Assembly: GCA_036768485.1 (NCBI GenBank)
Contig: JAVLUZ010000154.1
Location: 25,409,637 to 25,473,636, forward strand
Length of the DNA: 64,000 bases
Direction: 5' to 3'
From: Mermis nigrescens
Taxonomy: Eukaryota; Nematoda; Enoplea; Mermithida; Mermithidae
Every line of letters starts with the position of its first letter. Positions within the stretch are counted from its first letter, which is position 1. This document shows positions 9,901 to 24,500 of this stretch, one piece after another. Under the pieces are notes generated by a model. It was not told the DNA's origin. It saw only the letters and a list, made by a program, of their open reading frames with translations, and searched no databases. A program made the position numbers and the translations under genes.

Positions 9901-11217
9901 CATAGAAAGCCTAGAAGAACCTATCAAATGTTTTTGATTAAGGAATAAAATATATTGGTTAAAATAAGAATCAGAACAAATAAAGAGCGCATAATTAAAA
10001 TATCTTACATAAACAATTATGATAAATGAAAAAAATCAAACGCTTTCAAGATTAAGCGAAATGCCAGAGTCTTTTGAATTCCTGGGAGTCTTGAGAAAAA
10101 GTAGAAAAACATGAAGGAGAATTTACCTTTTTCTCGCGCTAGAACCTACAGAAATATACTCGTACAACTTGTCAGAAATAAAAATTTGAAGGAATAACGA
10201 TTTTCAAGTCCATCTGGGCATTCGCTAGTGAATTATTACTACCTGGATATTCCACAAGCTCAACTGGCAGATATTTTGCTTAACTAGAAAAGGATGTGCT
10301 GCTGATTTTAACTCAGCAATGAAATTCATTGGTTAAAATCAAAACAAAAGGACGCATCATCAAAAAGATGATGCATAAAAAATTGCGAGATAAATGGAGT
10401 TAATGATATTTTTAACACAAATTTTGGAGTCTTCAGAAGAAAGACGGACCGTGCGAAATGTTGGGATCTTCTGGATTCTGGAGAGTCTAGAGAAAAGTAA
10501 GAATATCTTGAGAAAATTTTTGTGTTTCCTAGTACTTCAGCATATATAGAGCACTAGTACAGTTTGTGTAAAGTAAAACTTGAAGGAAAAACCAACTTTC
10601 GGGTCTAAATTCTGGGCATTCGATAGTGAAACTCCACTTTTATTCTATGTATATTCACATCAAATGGCAATTAATTTGCACAGAAAGTCAATGAGGATGT
10701 GGTAATGATCTTAGCTATGCAATGAAATTTATTGCAGAAATGTGAATCAATACAAAATAGCACGCATTAGAAAAAATTAATGAAAATATAAAAGTCGGGA
10801 GAAAAAATGGTAAAATGAAATTCTCGAGACCGTGCGAAGTTTTGGGATCTTTTGGACTTTGAGGATCTAAAAAATATAATATATTGAGAAAATTTTTGTG
10901 TTTCCTAGTAATTTTATATATATAGAAGCATTCGTACAATTTGTGTAAAGTAAAATCTGAAGGAAAATCCAACTTTCGAGTCTAAATTCAGGGCCATCAT
11001 TCGATAGTGAAACTCCATTTTTACTTCATGGGTATATCCACAACCTCAAATAGCAGGTAATCTGCTTAGAAAGCCTATGAGGATGTGGTAATGATCTTAG
11101 CTATGAAATAAAATTCATTGGCTAAAGTATGAATCAATATAGAAAAGGACGCATTACAAAAAAATTAACTAGAGTATAACCATCGGGAGAAAAACAGCAA
11201 AATGATATTCTTGGGAT
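9901..11217. repeat. ~375-bp tandem array, first block
   Basis: Diverged monomers. The anchor GGGCATTCG (or a close variant) occurs at 10216, 10614 and 10991, spaced 398 and 377 bp. Each monomer also carries CATAGAAAGCCTATGAGGAT-like, AAGGACGCATTA-like, GACCGTGCGAA-like and CATTCGTACAATTTGTG-like phrases. Confidence 0.75.
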
Positions 11218-11974
11218 CAGCGTTTTTTTTTGTACAAGGTCCATTTGTACATCTACAAAGATTTTCCTCAAAAGTCTTTTTACATTTTGTATATACGAAT
11301 TTTGTGTGTACAACAATATAGTATAGTAGCGATTTTAGTGTGGTAAAACAGGGTTTTCGATCTTTGGTAGTGTATTTTAGCTAATTTCTGGGTTTATGAC
11401 GCCGAAAATTATTAAAAATCATCTCAAAAAGAAAAGCGCGGAGCATAAAAAAATTCGACATTTTTCCATTCTAAATGCAAATTTTTGCCATTTTAAAGAT
11501 ATACAGGACAAACAATTACTCATTTCGGCGCGAGGCGCTGAGAGTTTTTGGGAATTTACACCTTTTCACAGTTTTTGTCTTCCCAAAAATCATCTTTCTT
11601 CATATTGAACACACAAATTTTAGGGCGCTATAATATTTTACAGTAACGATTTAAGAGAATTAAAAACATTGTTCGACTTTTGGTAGTGTATTTTTGCTAA
11701 TTTCTGGGTCTCTAAGGGCAAAAATCACTAAGAGTCGGCTTAAAACGGCGCGAAGCGCCAAAAAATTTGACATTTTTCTTTTGGAAATGCAATTTTTGTC
11801 TTTATAAAAATATATATAGAACACACGATTATTCTTCCGGCGACAGGAGTCGAAAATTTTTACGAATTTTGGACCTTTTTTGCAATTTTTGTCTTCCCAA
11901 AAAATCTTTGTACATGTACGAAGACTGTTCCGAAAAGTCTTGGGAAAAATCTTTGCCGAGTACAAAAAACAATG
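11218..11974. mobile_element. N6 hAT-type element in the array
   Basis: It begins CAGCGTTTTTTTTTGTACAA and ends GTACAAAAAACAATG. Flanks are CTTGGGAT (11210-11217) and CTTGGAAT (11975-11982), an 8-bp TSD with one mismatch. The host monomer phrase TTCTTGGGA...CATGCGAAATTT resumes across the insertion. It contains the GC hairpin GGCGCGAAGCGCC at 11747 and no coding sequence. Confidence 0.75.
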
Positions 11975-11994
11975 CTTGGAATCATGCGAAATTT

Positions 11995-13219
<1,225 letters not shown>

Positions 13220-13295
<76 letters not shown>
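13220..13295. repeat. (TA)n microsatellite
   Basis: 76 bp of pure TA between two hAT-type insertions. Confidence 0.95.
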
Positions 13296-14243
<948 letters not shown>

Positions 14244-15122
14244 GCATTCGTACAAATTGTGTAAATTAAAATCTGAAGAAAAATCCAACTTTCGAGTTTA
14301 AATTCTGGGCTTCGATGGTGAAACTCCATTTTTATTTCATGGGTATATCCACAACCTCAAATAGCAGGTATAATTTGCATAGAAAGCCTATGAGGATGTG
14401 GTAATGATCTCAGCTATGCTATGAAATTCATTGGTTAAAATATGAATCAATATAAAAAAGGACACATTAGAAAAAAATTAATCAGAATATAAAAATCGAC
14501 ACGGTAAAATGAAATTCTTGGATCATGCGGAACTTCGGGATCTTCTGGATTCCGAGAATCTGAAAAAGTGAAAATATCTTTAACAAATTTTTGTCTTTCG
14601 TAGTACAACATATATATAGGGCACTCGTACAGTTTGTGTAAGTAAAATTTAAAGGAAAAACCAATGTTCAAGTCTAAATTCTGGGCATTCGATAGTGAAA
14701 TTCCATTTTTATTCAACGGATATATCCACAACCTCGAATGGCAAGTAATTTGCATAGAAAGCCTATGAAGATGTGATATGATTTTAGCTATGCACTGAAA
14801 TGCATTGGCTATAATGTGAATCAATATAAAAAAGAACGCTTTAGAAAAAATTATAATATAAAAATTGAAAGAATTAGTGAAAAATGAAATTCTTGGGACC
14901 GTGCGAAATTTTGGGATTTTTAGGATTCTGAGAGGAAAAGTAAGAATATCTTGAGAAAATTTTGTGTTTGCTAGTAATTTTATACATACAGAGCATTCGT
15001 ACAATTTGTGTAAAGTAAAATCTAAAGGAATATCCAACTTTCGAGTCCAAATTCTGGGCATTCAACAGTAAAACTCCAGTTTAATTTCATGGGTATATCC
15101 ACAATCTCAAGTGGTAGATAAA
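14244..15122. repeat. ~375-bp tandem array, second block
   Basis: Anchors at 14307, 14683 and 15056 (spacing 376 and 373 bp), same phrases and orientation as the first block. Confidence 0.8.
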
Positions 15123-16222
15123 ACTGGTAAACAACCGAAACGAAATTGATTCTAGATTAGATTTTGCGCTAATTCTAAATATGGCTTTAGAATTTTTGAA
15201 GCACGTCATGTTTTTGAGATATTTGCATATTAAAGTTTATGCAAATTATGACTTTCTTGTGTGTAAATATCGAACTGGAGAAGGCAAAGTGATCATAGTA
15301 GGACTAAATCCTAAAAAAATAATTCTAATATGCTTCGCTCCTAAATTTAAAACTGTTTAGCAAATATACTGACTTCCGTAGGATAAAATACAAAATTTGC
15401 ACATGTAACAGTGTAATGAGTGAATCCCTGTTCGCTCAGTATATCTGACTCGAAATAATTTAAAACACTTTTTTAACTGTTTTCGACACTGATTTCGAAT
15501 CCGTTTTTTTGTTTTGTGCTAGCCCGTTTATTTCTGAAAAAAATTTAAAATGTATAAAATTTTATGAACTTGTAGAGAAACATTTTTAAGGCAAATTAAA
15601 CAAAATAAAAAACGTTTGAAGCTGATCAGCTATTGAGTCCTAAACTCTATCAAACATTTAGAATATATTTCGTCAGTATTGGAAGATGCACAGCAATGAT
15701 TACGATTTTTTCTCCCTTAAAAACATTTTAAAAAAATTCTAATGGAATGAAAAAACTACATACACACGTTGTGCAATGCCTTGAAACAACATTTTATAAA
15801 ATTATATGCGCTAGCGCAAAATCGTAAACAGATTAGTAATCAGCGTTAACAACAGTTTTAGAAGATATTAACATTTTCTAATTGCAGATCTATTATGCTA
15901 AATATATGTTTCGAACTTATGCAAATTAGGTGTATTATTTTACAGGTCAGAACAATGTAAGCAACCCCATTAACACTAAAATTATGAGTGAGTTTGTATA
16001 AAATGATTTTATAGTTTTGACCTGAAACAAAATCATTTCGGTTGCGAGATTTACATATTTAATATCAATAAAGGCCATAATTTGCATGAATTTAATACGC
16101 AAATACATATCTCATAAAGTTGACTTGCTATAGAAATTGTGAAGTCAAATTTGGAATCAACTCAAAAACCTGATTAAGAATCAATTAATTTTGTTTCGGA
16201 TGAAAAACTGTTGCTGACCAGT
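15123..16222. mobile_element. Long-inverted-repeat element interrupting the array
   Basis: Ends ACTGGTAAACAACCG and, inverted, ACTGGTCAGCAACAG. Similarity between the ends continues inward for roughly 200 bp, for example TGCAAATTATG near 15240 and its inverse near 16075. The array phrase resumes at TAATTTGCATAGAAAGCC (16224). TSD not clear; no coding sequence. Confidence 0.6.
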
Positions 16223-17070
16223 CTAATTTGCATAGAAAGCCTATGAAGATATGGTAATGATATTATCTATGTTATGAAATTCAATAGCCAAGATGTAAAT
16301 TAATGTGAAAAAGGACGCATTAATGGAACATGATCCACCATAAAATGAAAAGCGAGAAAAATGGCAAAATGAAATTCTTGGGACCGTGCGGAACTTAGGG
16401 GTCTTTTGGATTCTGGAACCTCTTGAGAAAAATTAAGAGAATTAGAAGATAATTTGTTTTTCCTATACAATCGCACAATTTGCGTGAAGTAAAATTTGAA
16501 GGAAAAACCAATTAACGAGTCCACATTCAGGGAATTTGCTAGTGAAACTCCATTTTTATTTTATGGGTATATCCGCAACAGCAACTGGCAGACAATTTGC
16601 ATAGATAGCCTAGGAGGGTGTGGTAATGATCTTAGCTATGTTAAGAAATCCATTGACTAAAATGTGAATCGAGATAAAGAAGGACGCACGCTTCATTAAA
16701 ATATGATCCATAAAAAACCGTGGGATGAAGAGAAAAATCGAAATTTTTGGGACATTACAAAATTTTGGGTCCCTTTGGATTATGGGAGTCTTGAATTGAG
16801 AAAAAGCAGAATTTGAAGGGAAATTTTTCTCCAATTCAGAATAGTAATCTAAGATTTGTGTCCACTCAAGTAGCAGAAACTTTGCATAGAAAGCCTGAAA
16901 AAAATGTGCCGCCGATTTTAGCTAAGTCATGAATTCGTAAGTTAAAATGAGATTTACCAGAAAAAGCGTCGCAACACTAAAGCTTGAACCGTGAAAAAAA
17001 TCGCGAACAAACAGCAAAAAGTAAAAGTCGTGGGACCTTGCAAAATTTCGAGTCTTTTGACTTAAGCGCA
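16223..17070. repeat. ~375-bp tandem array, third block
   Basis: Monomer phrases GCATAGAAAGCCTATGAAGA (16236) and GACCGTGCGGAACTTAGG (16382) continue, with increasing divergence to about 17070. Confidence 0.65.
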
Positions 17071-17832
<762 letters not shown>

Positions 17833-17866
17833 ATATCTAATTCTATTCATGGAAATATTATAATAA

Positions 17867-17872
17867 TTTATT
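17867..17872 (-). terminator. Candidate polyadenylation signal of the PD40 gene
   Basis: AATAAA on the minus strand, 300 bp after the TGA at 18172-18174. The interval 17873-18171 would be 3' UTR; nothing else is seen in it. Confidence 0.4.
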
Positions 17873-18171
17873 AAACAGATTCCATTTAATGTCTCAGAAT
17901 AGCTCTTTAGCTAATAGAAGCGTACATTGAATATTCAAACGTATGTACATAAAATATGACATTAAAATCTAATAGTGTAAAGTAAAATTCAAGACCCGCA
18001 AATAAGGCGCCAAACGTGGAAGCATCGACATGAAACTTATTACACACAATGAATAAAGAAATATAAATTTTTCTAAAAATTCGACCGCTTGACAATCGCT
18101 TTCGCTTCGAAACCGCGGCCAGCCAATCAGAAATCGCCGTCGCCGACGCCGACTCGCCATTGGTCGTTGCG

Positions 18172-18582
18172 TCATAATTTGAAAAAACGGAACGACAACA
18201 GGTAAAAGCCGGCGCAAACGAAGCCGATCAGAGTGACCATTAGGATGAAGATCAAGTAAGCCGATTTGGTTCCTTCCGAAACTCCCTGATCCCGCCATTC
18301 CGCCAAAAATAAATTTATTTCCATAGGTCGACTGGCGTTTCGAGTCGATCCGAATATCAAATATTTGCCGTCCGACGTGAACATCGGAAACGAATTGAAC
18401 GAAGAGCCGTTGGTCACCTGCGATACTTTCAAATTGGCTTTATTCAACAAGTGCAGTTGGAAGGCGAACGCCTCGGGATTACGGTAGTTCGAACTGAATA
18501 ATATGTCCCGATTATTCGGGTGATAAAACGGGGCCCAATTGGAGCCGCCCAAATCGGTCAACTGGCGTCTATTAGCGCCGTC
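18172..18582 (-). CDS. PD40 gene exon 4 (last repeats, membrane anchor)
   Basis: From DGANRRQLTDLGGSNWAPFY to the C-terminal hydrophobic helix and TGA. The acceptor (CGTTAAG|GAC) has a poor pyrimidine tract. It is chosen because it restores frame and the expected strand. Confidence 0.75.
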   Translation of the reverse strand, partial: DGANRRQLTDLGGSNWAPFYHPNNRDILFSSNYRNPEAFAFQLHLLNKANLKVSQVTNGSSFNSFPMFTSDGKYLIFGSTRNASRPMEINLFLAEWRDQGVSEGTKSAYLIFILMVTLIGFVCAGFYLLSFRFFKL

Positions 18583-21500
18583 CTTAACGAGTTTACTCAA
18601 TAATTACGTTGTGTAAATCACCGCTATATTCAATACAGTATAATAGGTGAAATATTATAGATTTTTAAGATGAAACCCAACCCATCAATTACAGCTTGCT
18701 TTAAGTTGATTTGCTTTTGCGCGTTCAATTAAACCCGTAAGCGTCATGGCTTAACGATCGATATAACTCGGATATATCAGTGCTCACTTAACACTTATCA
18801 AAGATTGATTCGTACCCTATGGAAATCAGTGTCGGTTTAAACTAGCCATATTGCAAATTTAAAGAAAGTGTTAATTGGGACAAGCGCATTTGCTGTTCAA
18901 TCGCACGATGCCGAGCAGGGATTAAGTCAGGCAGAACTGAATAATATATCCCGATTATTTTAGTGATAAAACGGTGCCCCATTCGAACCGTACAGATCGG
19001 TCAATTGGCATCTATTCGCTGCGTCCTTAACGATACACAACATTTCTGCTGCGTAAATTACGACTATAGTCACTGATAGGGGAAAAGGGCATACATTTTT
19101 AGAATGAAAGCCAACCCATGAATGCCAGCTTGTTCAGGGGCGGATTTAGGGGGGGGCGGGGGGGGTGGCCGCCCCCCATTGTCCAAAAATAGTGCGCAAA
19201 ATTAAGCATTTTTAAGCGATTTTTAGCGATTTTCGGGTTAAAACGGCTAATTTTTCCGCCCAAGTCAGGGTTCCGCCCCCCCTTAGGGGTACTGCCCACA
19301 CCTGGGCGTGGAGGGGTTTGGGGGGGGTGATGCACCCCCCCAGAAACCAAAATACCCCCCCAAGAAATCAAAATACCCCCCCCAGAATTCAATTTTTGAA
19401 AATTTTTTTCGTTTTTTTCGCAATTTTTTGATGCCAATGGATAGTGCTTGATGAGAAACGTCGAAAAATGGTGTTTTTATCGCCATACCACCATTTTTAA
19501 GGCCATTTTTCGACCTTCAAAAAATCTTGCACCCCCCCCCCAGAATTTTCTTGCTGCCCACGTATGGTACTGCCCCTCCCTTAGGAAAATCCTGGATCCG
19601 TTACTGAGCTTGTTTAATGTACCGATTGGCTGTTTCGCATTTAATTGAATTCGTAAGCATCATGCCGTAAGGGTCGATGATAAAGTTGGTGAAGAAAATC
19701 GATTGGTAGCCTTGTAAATTCATGATTTTTCTACGATACCTTTAAAATATCACATCAGTGTTGGTTTAAACTAGGCTGATTGCTGATTCAGACTGAGTAG
19801 AATTTGTAAAAAAGTTTTCCTGTGAATTAGACGACTTTCAGCCACACGTGGGCGCGAGGGGGGTTGGGGGTGTGCAGCGCGCACTTCTGACAGAAGGCCA
19901 AATACTCCCCCCAGAATTCAATTTTTAAAAATTGTTTTTTGTTTTTTTTGTCGCAATTTTCTGACACTAATGGATAGTGCTCGATGAGAAACGTTGAAAA
20001 ATAGAGTTTTTTCCGCCATACCACCATTTTTAAGGCCATTTTTTGACCATTGAAAAATCTTGCGTACACCCCTCCCAGAATTACGGTGCTGCCCACATAT
20101 GCTTTCAGCCCGTATGTATAATTTTTTCTTACGTTTCGAATATAATTCTTGTTCTGTTCAATTTTTACCTCATTATTTTGCGCAACGTTAAACGGATTTC
20201 CAATTTAAATTCTATTGCTTTCTGATTTTTCGAAGGAATTTTGGTGTTTAAATCTAACTCTTTTTTTCGCGTACGCTTTATTCCAAATGTTTTATACAGC
20301 CGCGCCTAAATTCTGGAGAAGAGGGCCTAAAAGTTTTACGGATCACAAAAGTGTCAACTGATCGATAGAACGAGTAGTTGCCACACGTGGGCGTGGGGGG
20401 TTGGGAGGTGTGCACCCCCAGAAGTTGAAATACCCCCCCCAGAAATCAAAATATCCCCCAGAATTCAAATTTTGAATTTTTTGCTTTTTTTAGCAATTTT
20501 TTGATGTCCATTGGATAGTGCTCGATGAGAAACGTCGAAAAGTGGTGTTTTTTCGCCGTACGACAACTTTTAAGACCATTTTTTGACCTTTGGAAATTTT
20601 TTCACACACCCCTCTCCCCCAGAATTTCGGTGCTGCCCACCTATGGTAGTGGCCAAGACCACTATTTTCAATATTTCTCATCTACCTCTATCGACTGGCA
20701 TTGAAAAATTACGAAAAAACATATTTGAAAATTGCTTCTTTATTGATGAACTTTGGATTCTGGTCGTTCCAGATAATACATGGGCAATAACTAGGCTCTT
20801 GGACATGATAGGGCGAAATCGCCAAAAAATCACCAAAAATTCAGTGTGCATCAGTCTAGCGTATTCAGGGAATTTCAGATTCTAGGGGTCTGAACCATAC
20901 GTGGGCAGCACCAAAATTCTGGGGAGGGGGTGAAAAATTTTCAAAGGTCAAAAAATGGTCTTAAAAGTGGTCGTATGGCGAGAAAACACCATTTTTCGAC
21001 GTTTCTCATCGAGCACTATCCAATGGCATCAAAAAATCGCTAAAAAAGCAAAAACAATTTTCAAAATTTGAATTCTGGGAGGGTATTTCGATTTCTGGGG
21101 GGGGTATTTCAAGTTCTGGGGGTGCATACCCCCCCCCCCAATCCCCCACGCCCATGTGTGGTGGTATGGCAAGAAAAACACCATTTTTCAACGTTTCTCA
21201 TCAAGCACTATGCATTGGCATCAAAAAAATTGCGAAAAAAAACAAAAAAATTTCAAAAATTGAATTCTGAGGGGTATTTTGGTATCTTGGGGGGGGGGGG
21301 TGCATATCTAGGGATGCAACGGATCCGGGTTTCCCAATAATATCGGATTCGATCCGGATCCGATCCGTACAATTCAAAATAACGGATCCGGATCCGGATA
21401 CGGATCCATAAAATTTAAAATAACGGATCCGGATCCGGATCTTTAATTATTAAAATAACGGATAATAACGGATCCGGATCCGGATCCATGAATATACATT

Positions 21501-24500
21501 ATGAACGCTTAATTTTTTTTCAATACTTGAATTTTTGTTCGCAAGTACGGTGCTCATTAGTTTCAGAAGCAGAATTACTGTAAGATGATGAAATAAGCAA
21601 AGCTGCATGAGCTTGGTTCAGTGGTCAGGATTGATCTTAATTCGGCTGTAGCTTGAAAAAACTGCGAATCTGGCGTCTTCCTCTCATTAATCGGAAATGC
21701 CAAAAGCATGTCTAGTCCTATCTGAAACTATTTTACGCTAGCTGATAACGAAACTAAATCGCAATGTAATCTCTGCGCAGTAAAGCTTTTCAGAAGCGGT
21801 GGAGGGGTACCACCCAGTGTTTTTTTGTACAAGGTCCGTTTGTACATGTACAAAGCTGGTCCCCAAAAGTCTTTGTACATCTAGTACATGCAAATTTTTG
21901 TGTACTATAGTGCAATATCGATTTTAGTGTGGTAAAACAGGGTTTTCGATCTTTGGTAGCGTATTCTATCTAATTTCTGTGTTTCTGACGCCAAAAATTA
22001 TTAAAAATTGTTCTCAAAACGGCGCGAAGCGCCGAATAATTTGACATCTTTCCATTCTAAATGCAAATTCTGCTATTTTAAAGATATATAGGACAAATAA
22101 TTACTCATTTCGGCGCGAAGCGCCCGAAATTTTTGGAAATTTTACACCTTTTTACAGTTTTTGTCTTCCCAAAAATCTTTCGTACATTTTGTACACACAA
22201 ATTTTTGGGTACTATACTATGGTACAGTAGCGATTTTAGTGTGTTAAAAACAGAGTTGCTCGACTTTTGGTCATGTATTTTAGCAAATTTCTGCGTCTCC
22301 AAGAGCGAAAATCACTATCATCTTAAAACGGCGCCAAGCGCCGGAAAATTTGACATTTTTCCTCTTGAAATCCAATTTCTGCCAATTTAAAGATATATGC
22401 AACAACACAAAGTTACTAATTTCGGCGCAAAGCACCGAAAATTTTTGCGAATTTCAGACCTTTTTTGCAGAATATCACATCAGTGTTGGTTTAAACTAGG
22501 CTGATTGCTAATTTAGACTGGGCAGAATTTGTAAAAAAAATTCTTCTTGCGAATTAGACGACTTTAAGCCACACGTGGGCGCAAGGGGGTTGGGGGTGTG
22601 CAGTGCGCACTTCTGACAGAAGGCCAAATACTCCCCAGAAACCAAAATAACCCCCCCAGAATCAAATTTTTAAAAATTGCTTTTTTGCTTTTTTTTGCAA
22701 TTTTTTGACGCCAATGGATAGTGCCCGATGAGAAACCATAAAAATAGTGTTTTTTCCGCCATACCACCATTTTTGAGACAGTTTTTTGACCTTTGAAAAA
22801 TCTTGCATACACCCCCCCCCCAGAATTACGGTGCTGCCCACATATGCTTTCAGCCAGTATGTATAATTTTTTCTTACGTTTCGAATATAATTCTCGTCCT
22901 GTTCAACTTTTGCCTCATTATTTTGCGCAACGTTAAATGGATTTCCAATTCAAATTCTATTGCTTTCTGATTTTTCGAAGGAATTTTGATGTTTACATCT
23001 AACTCTTTTTTATCCCGAACACTTTATTCCAAATGTTTTATACAGCCGCGCCTAAATTCTGGAGAAGAGGGCCTAAAAGTTTTACGGGTCACACAAGTGC
23101 CAACTGATCGATGGAACGAGTAGTGGCCACACGTGGGCGTGGGGGGTTGAGGGGTATGCACCCCCCAGAAGTTGAAATACCCCCCAGAATTCAAATTTTG
23201 AATTTTTTTTGCTTTTTTAGCGATTTTTTTCATTCCATTGGATAGTGCTCGATGAGAAACGTCGAAAAGTGGTGTTTTTTCGCCATACGACCATACGTGG
23301 GCAGCAAGAAAATTCTGGGGGGGGTGCAAGATTTTTTGAAGGTCGAAAAATGGCCTTAAAAATGGTGGTATGGCGATAAAAACACCATTTTTCGACGTTT
23401 CTCATCAAGCACTATCCATTGGCATCAAAAAATTGCGAAAAAAAACGAAAAAAATTTTCAAAAATTGAATTCTGGGGGGGGGGTATTTTGATTTCTGGGG
23501 GGGGGTATTTTGTTTTCGGGGGGGTGCATACCCCCCAAACCCCCCACGCCCAGGTGTGCATACGACCACTTTTAAGACCATTTTTTGACCTTTGAAAATT
23601 TTTTCACCCCTCTCCACAGAAATTTTTTCCTTCTCCATCTCCCCCAGAATTTCGGTGCTGCCCATCTATGGTAGTGGCCAAGACCACTATTTTTCAATAT
23701 TTCTCACCTATCTCTATCGACTACGAAAAAAAACATATTTGAAACTTGCTTCTCTATTGATGAACTTCGGATTCTGGTCGTTCCAGATAATACATGGGCA
23801 ATAACTAGGCTCTTGGACATGACAGGGCGAAATCACAAAAAAATCACCGAAAATTCAGTTTGCATCAGTCCAGCGTATTCAGGGAATTTCAAATTCTGGG
23901 GGTCTTATTGATACGTGGGCAGCACCGAAATTCTGGGGGGGGTACAAGATTTTTCAAAGATCAAAAAATGGCCTTTAAAAATGGTGGTATGGAGAGACAA
24001 ATACCATTTTTCAACGTTTCTCATCAACCACTCTCCATTGGCATCAGAAAATTGCAAAAAAAACAAAACAATTTCAAAAATTGAATTCTGGGGGGTATTT
24101 TGGTTTCTCGGGGGTGCATACTCGCCCAAACCCCCCACGCCCAGGTGTGGTCCAAACCATATATGGGCATCAGCCGAATTATGGAGGTCTAGATAGCGTA
24201 AAATTCACAAAAACCCCAAAAAACATGCCAAAATTCAATCTGAGGTGTCTATCGATTTTTGGGGGTCTGCCGGATTCTCGGGGGCCCACCCCCCCAAACA
24301 GTGGCCTGACGAATCCAGGAATTCCAAATAGGGGTGGAATTCGAATTTTCGTAAAAGTGTCAAAAACTGTCCGAAAAATCCGTCCATTATGCTTAAACCA
24401 ACGGTCTTTGCCGTTATTTAATAGACAGAGCCATTTGCGTTTGAAAATAGTTAGAAATTTACGAAAGTTTCGTGCGAAAAAGGCGCAAGATTAGTGCGAA

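Larger units (their letters stand above)
19746..21160. repeat. 1.4-kb segmental duplication, copy 1
   Basis: Begins AATATCACATCAGTGTTGG. It matches 22471-24149 along its length, including three M1 copies in the same order. About 1415 bp here. Confidence 0.85.
22471..24149. repeat. 1.4-kb segmental duplication, copy 2
   Basis: Matches 19746-21160 throughout. The length excess equals the 267-bp nested M1 plus its 8-bp TSD at 23292-23566. Confidence 0.85.
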
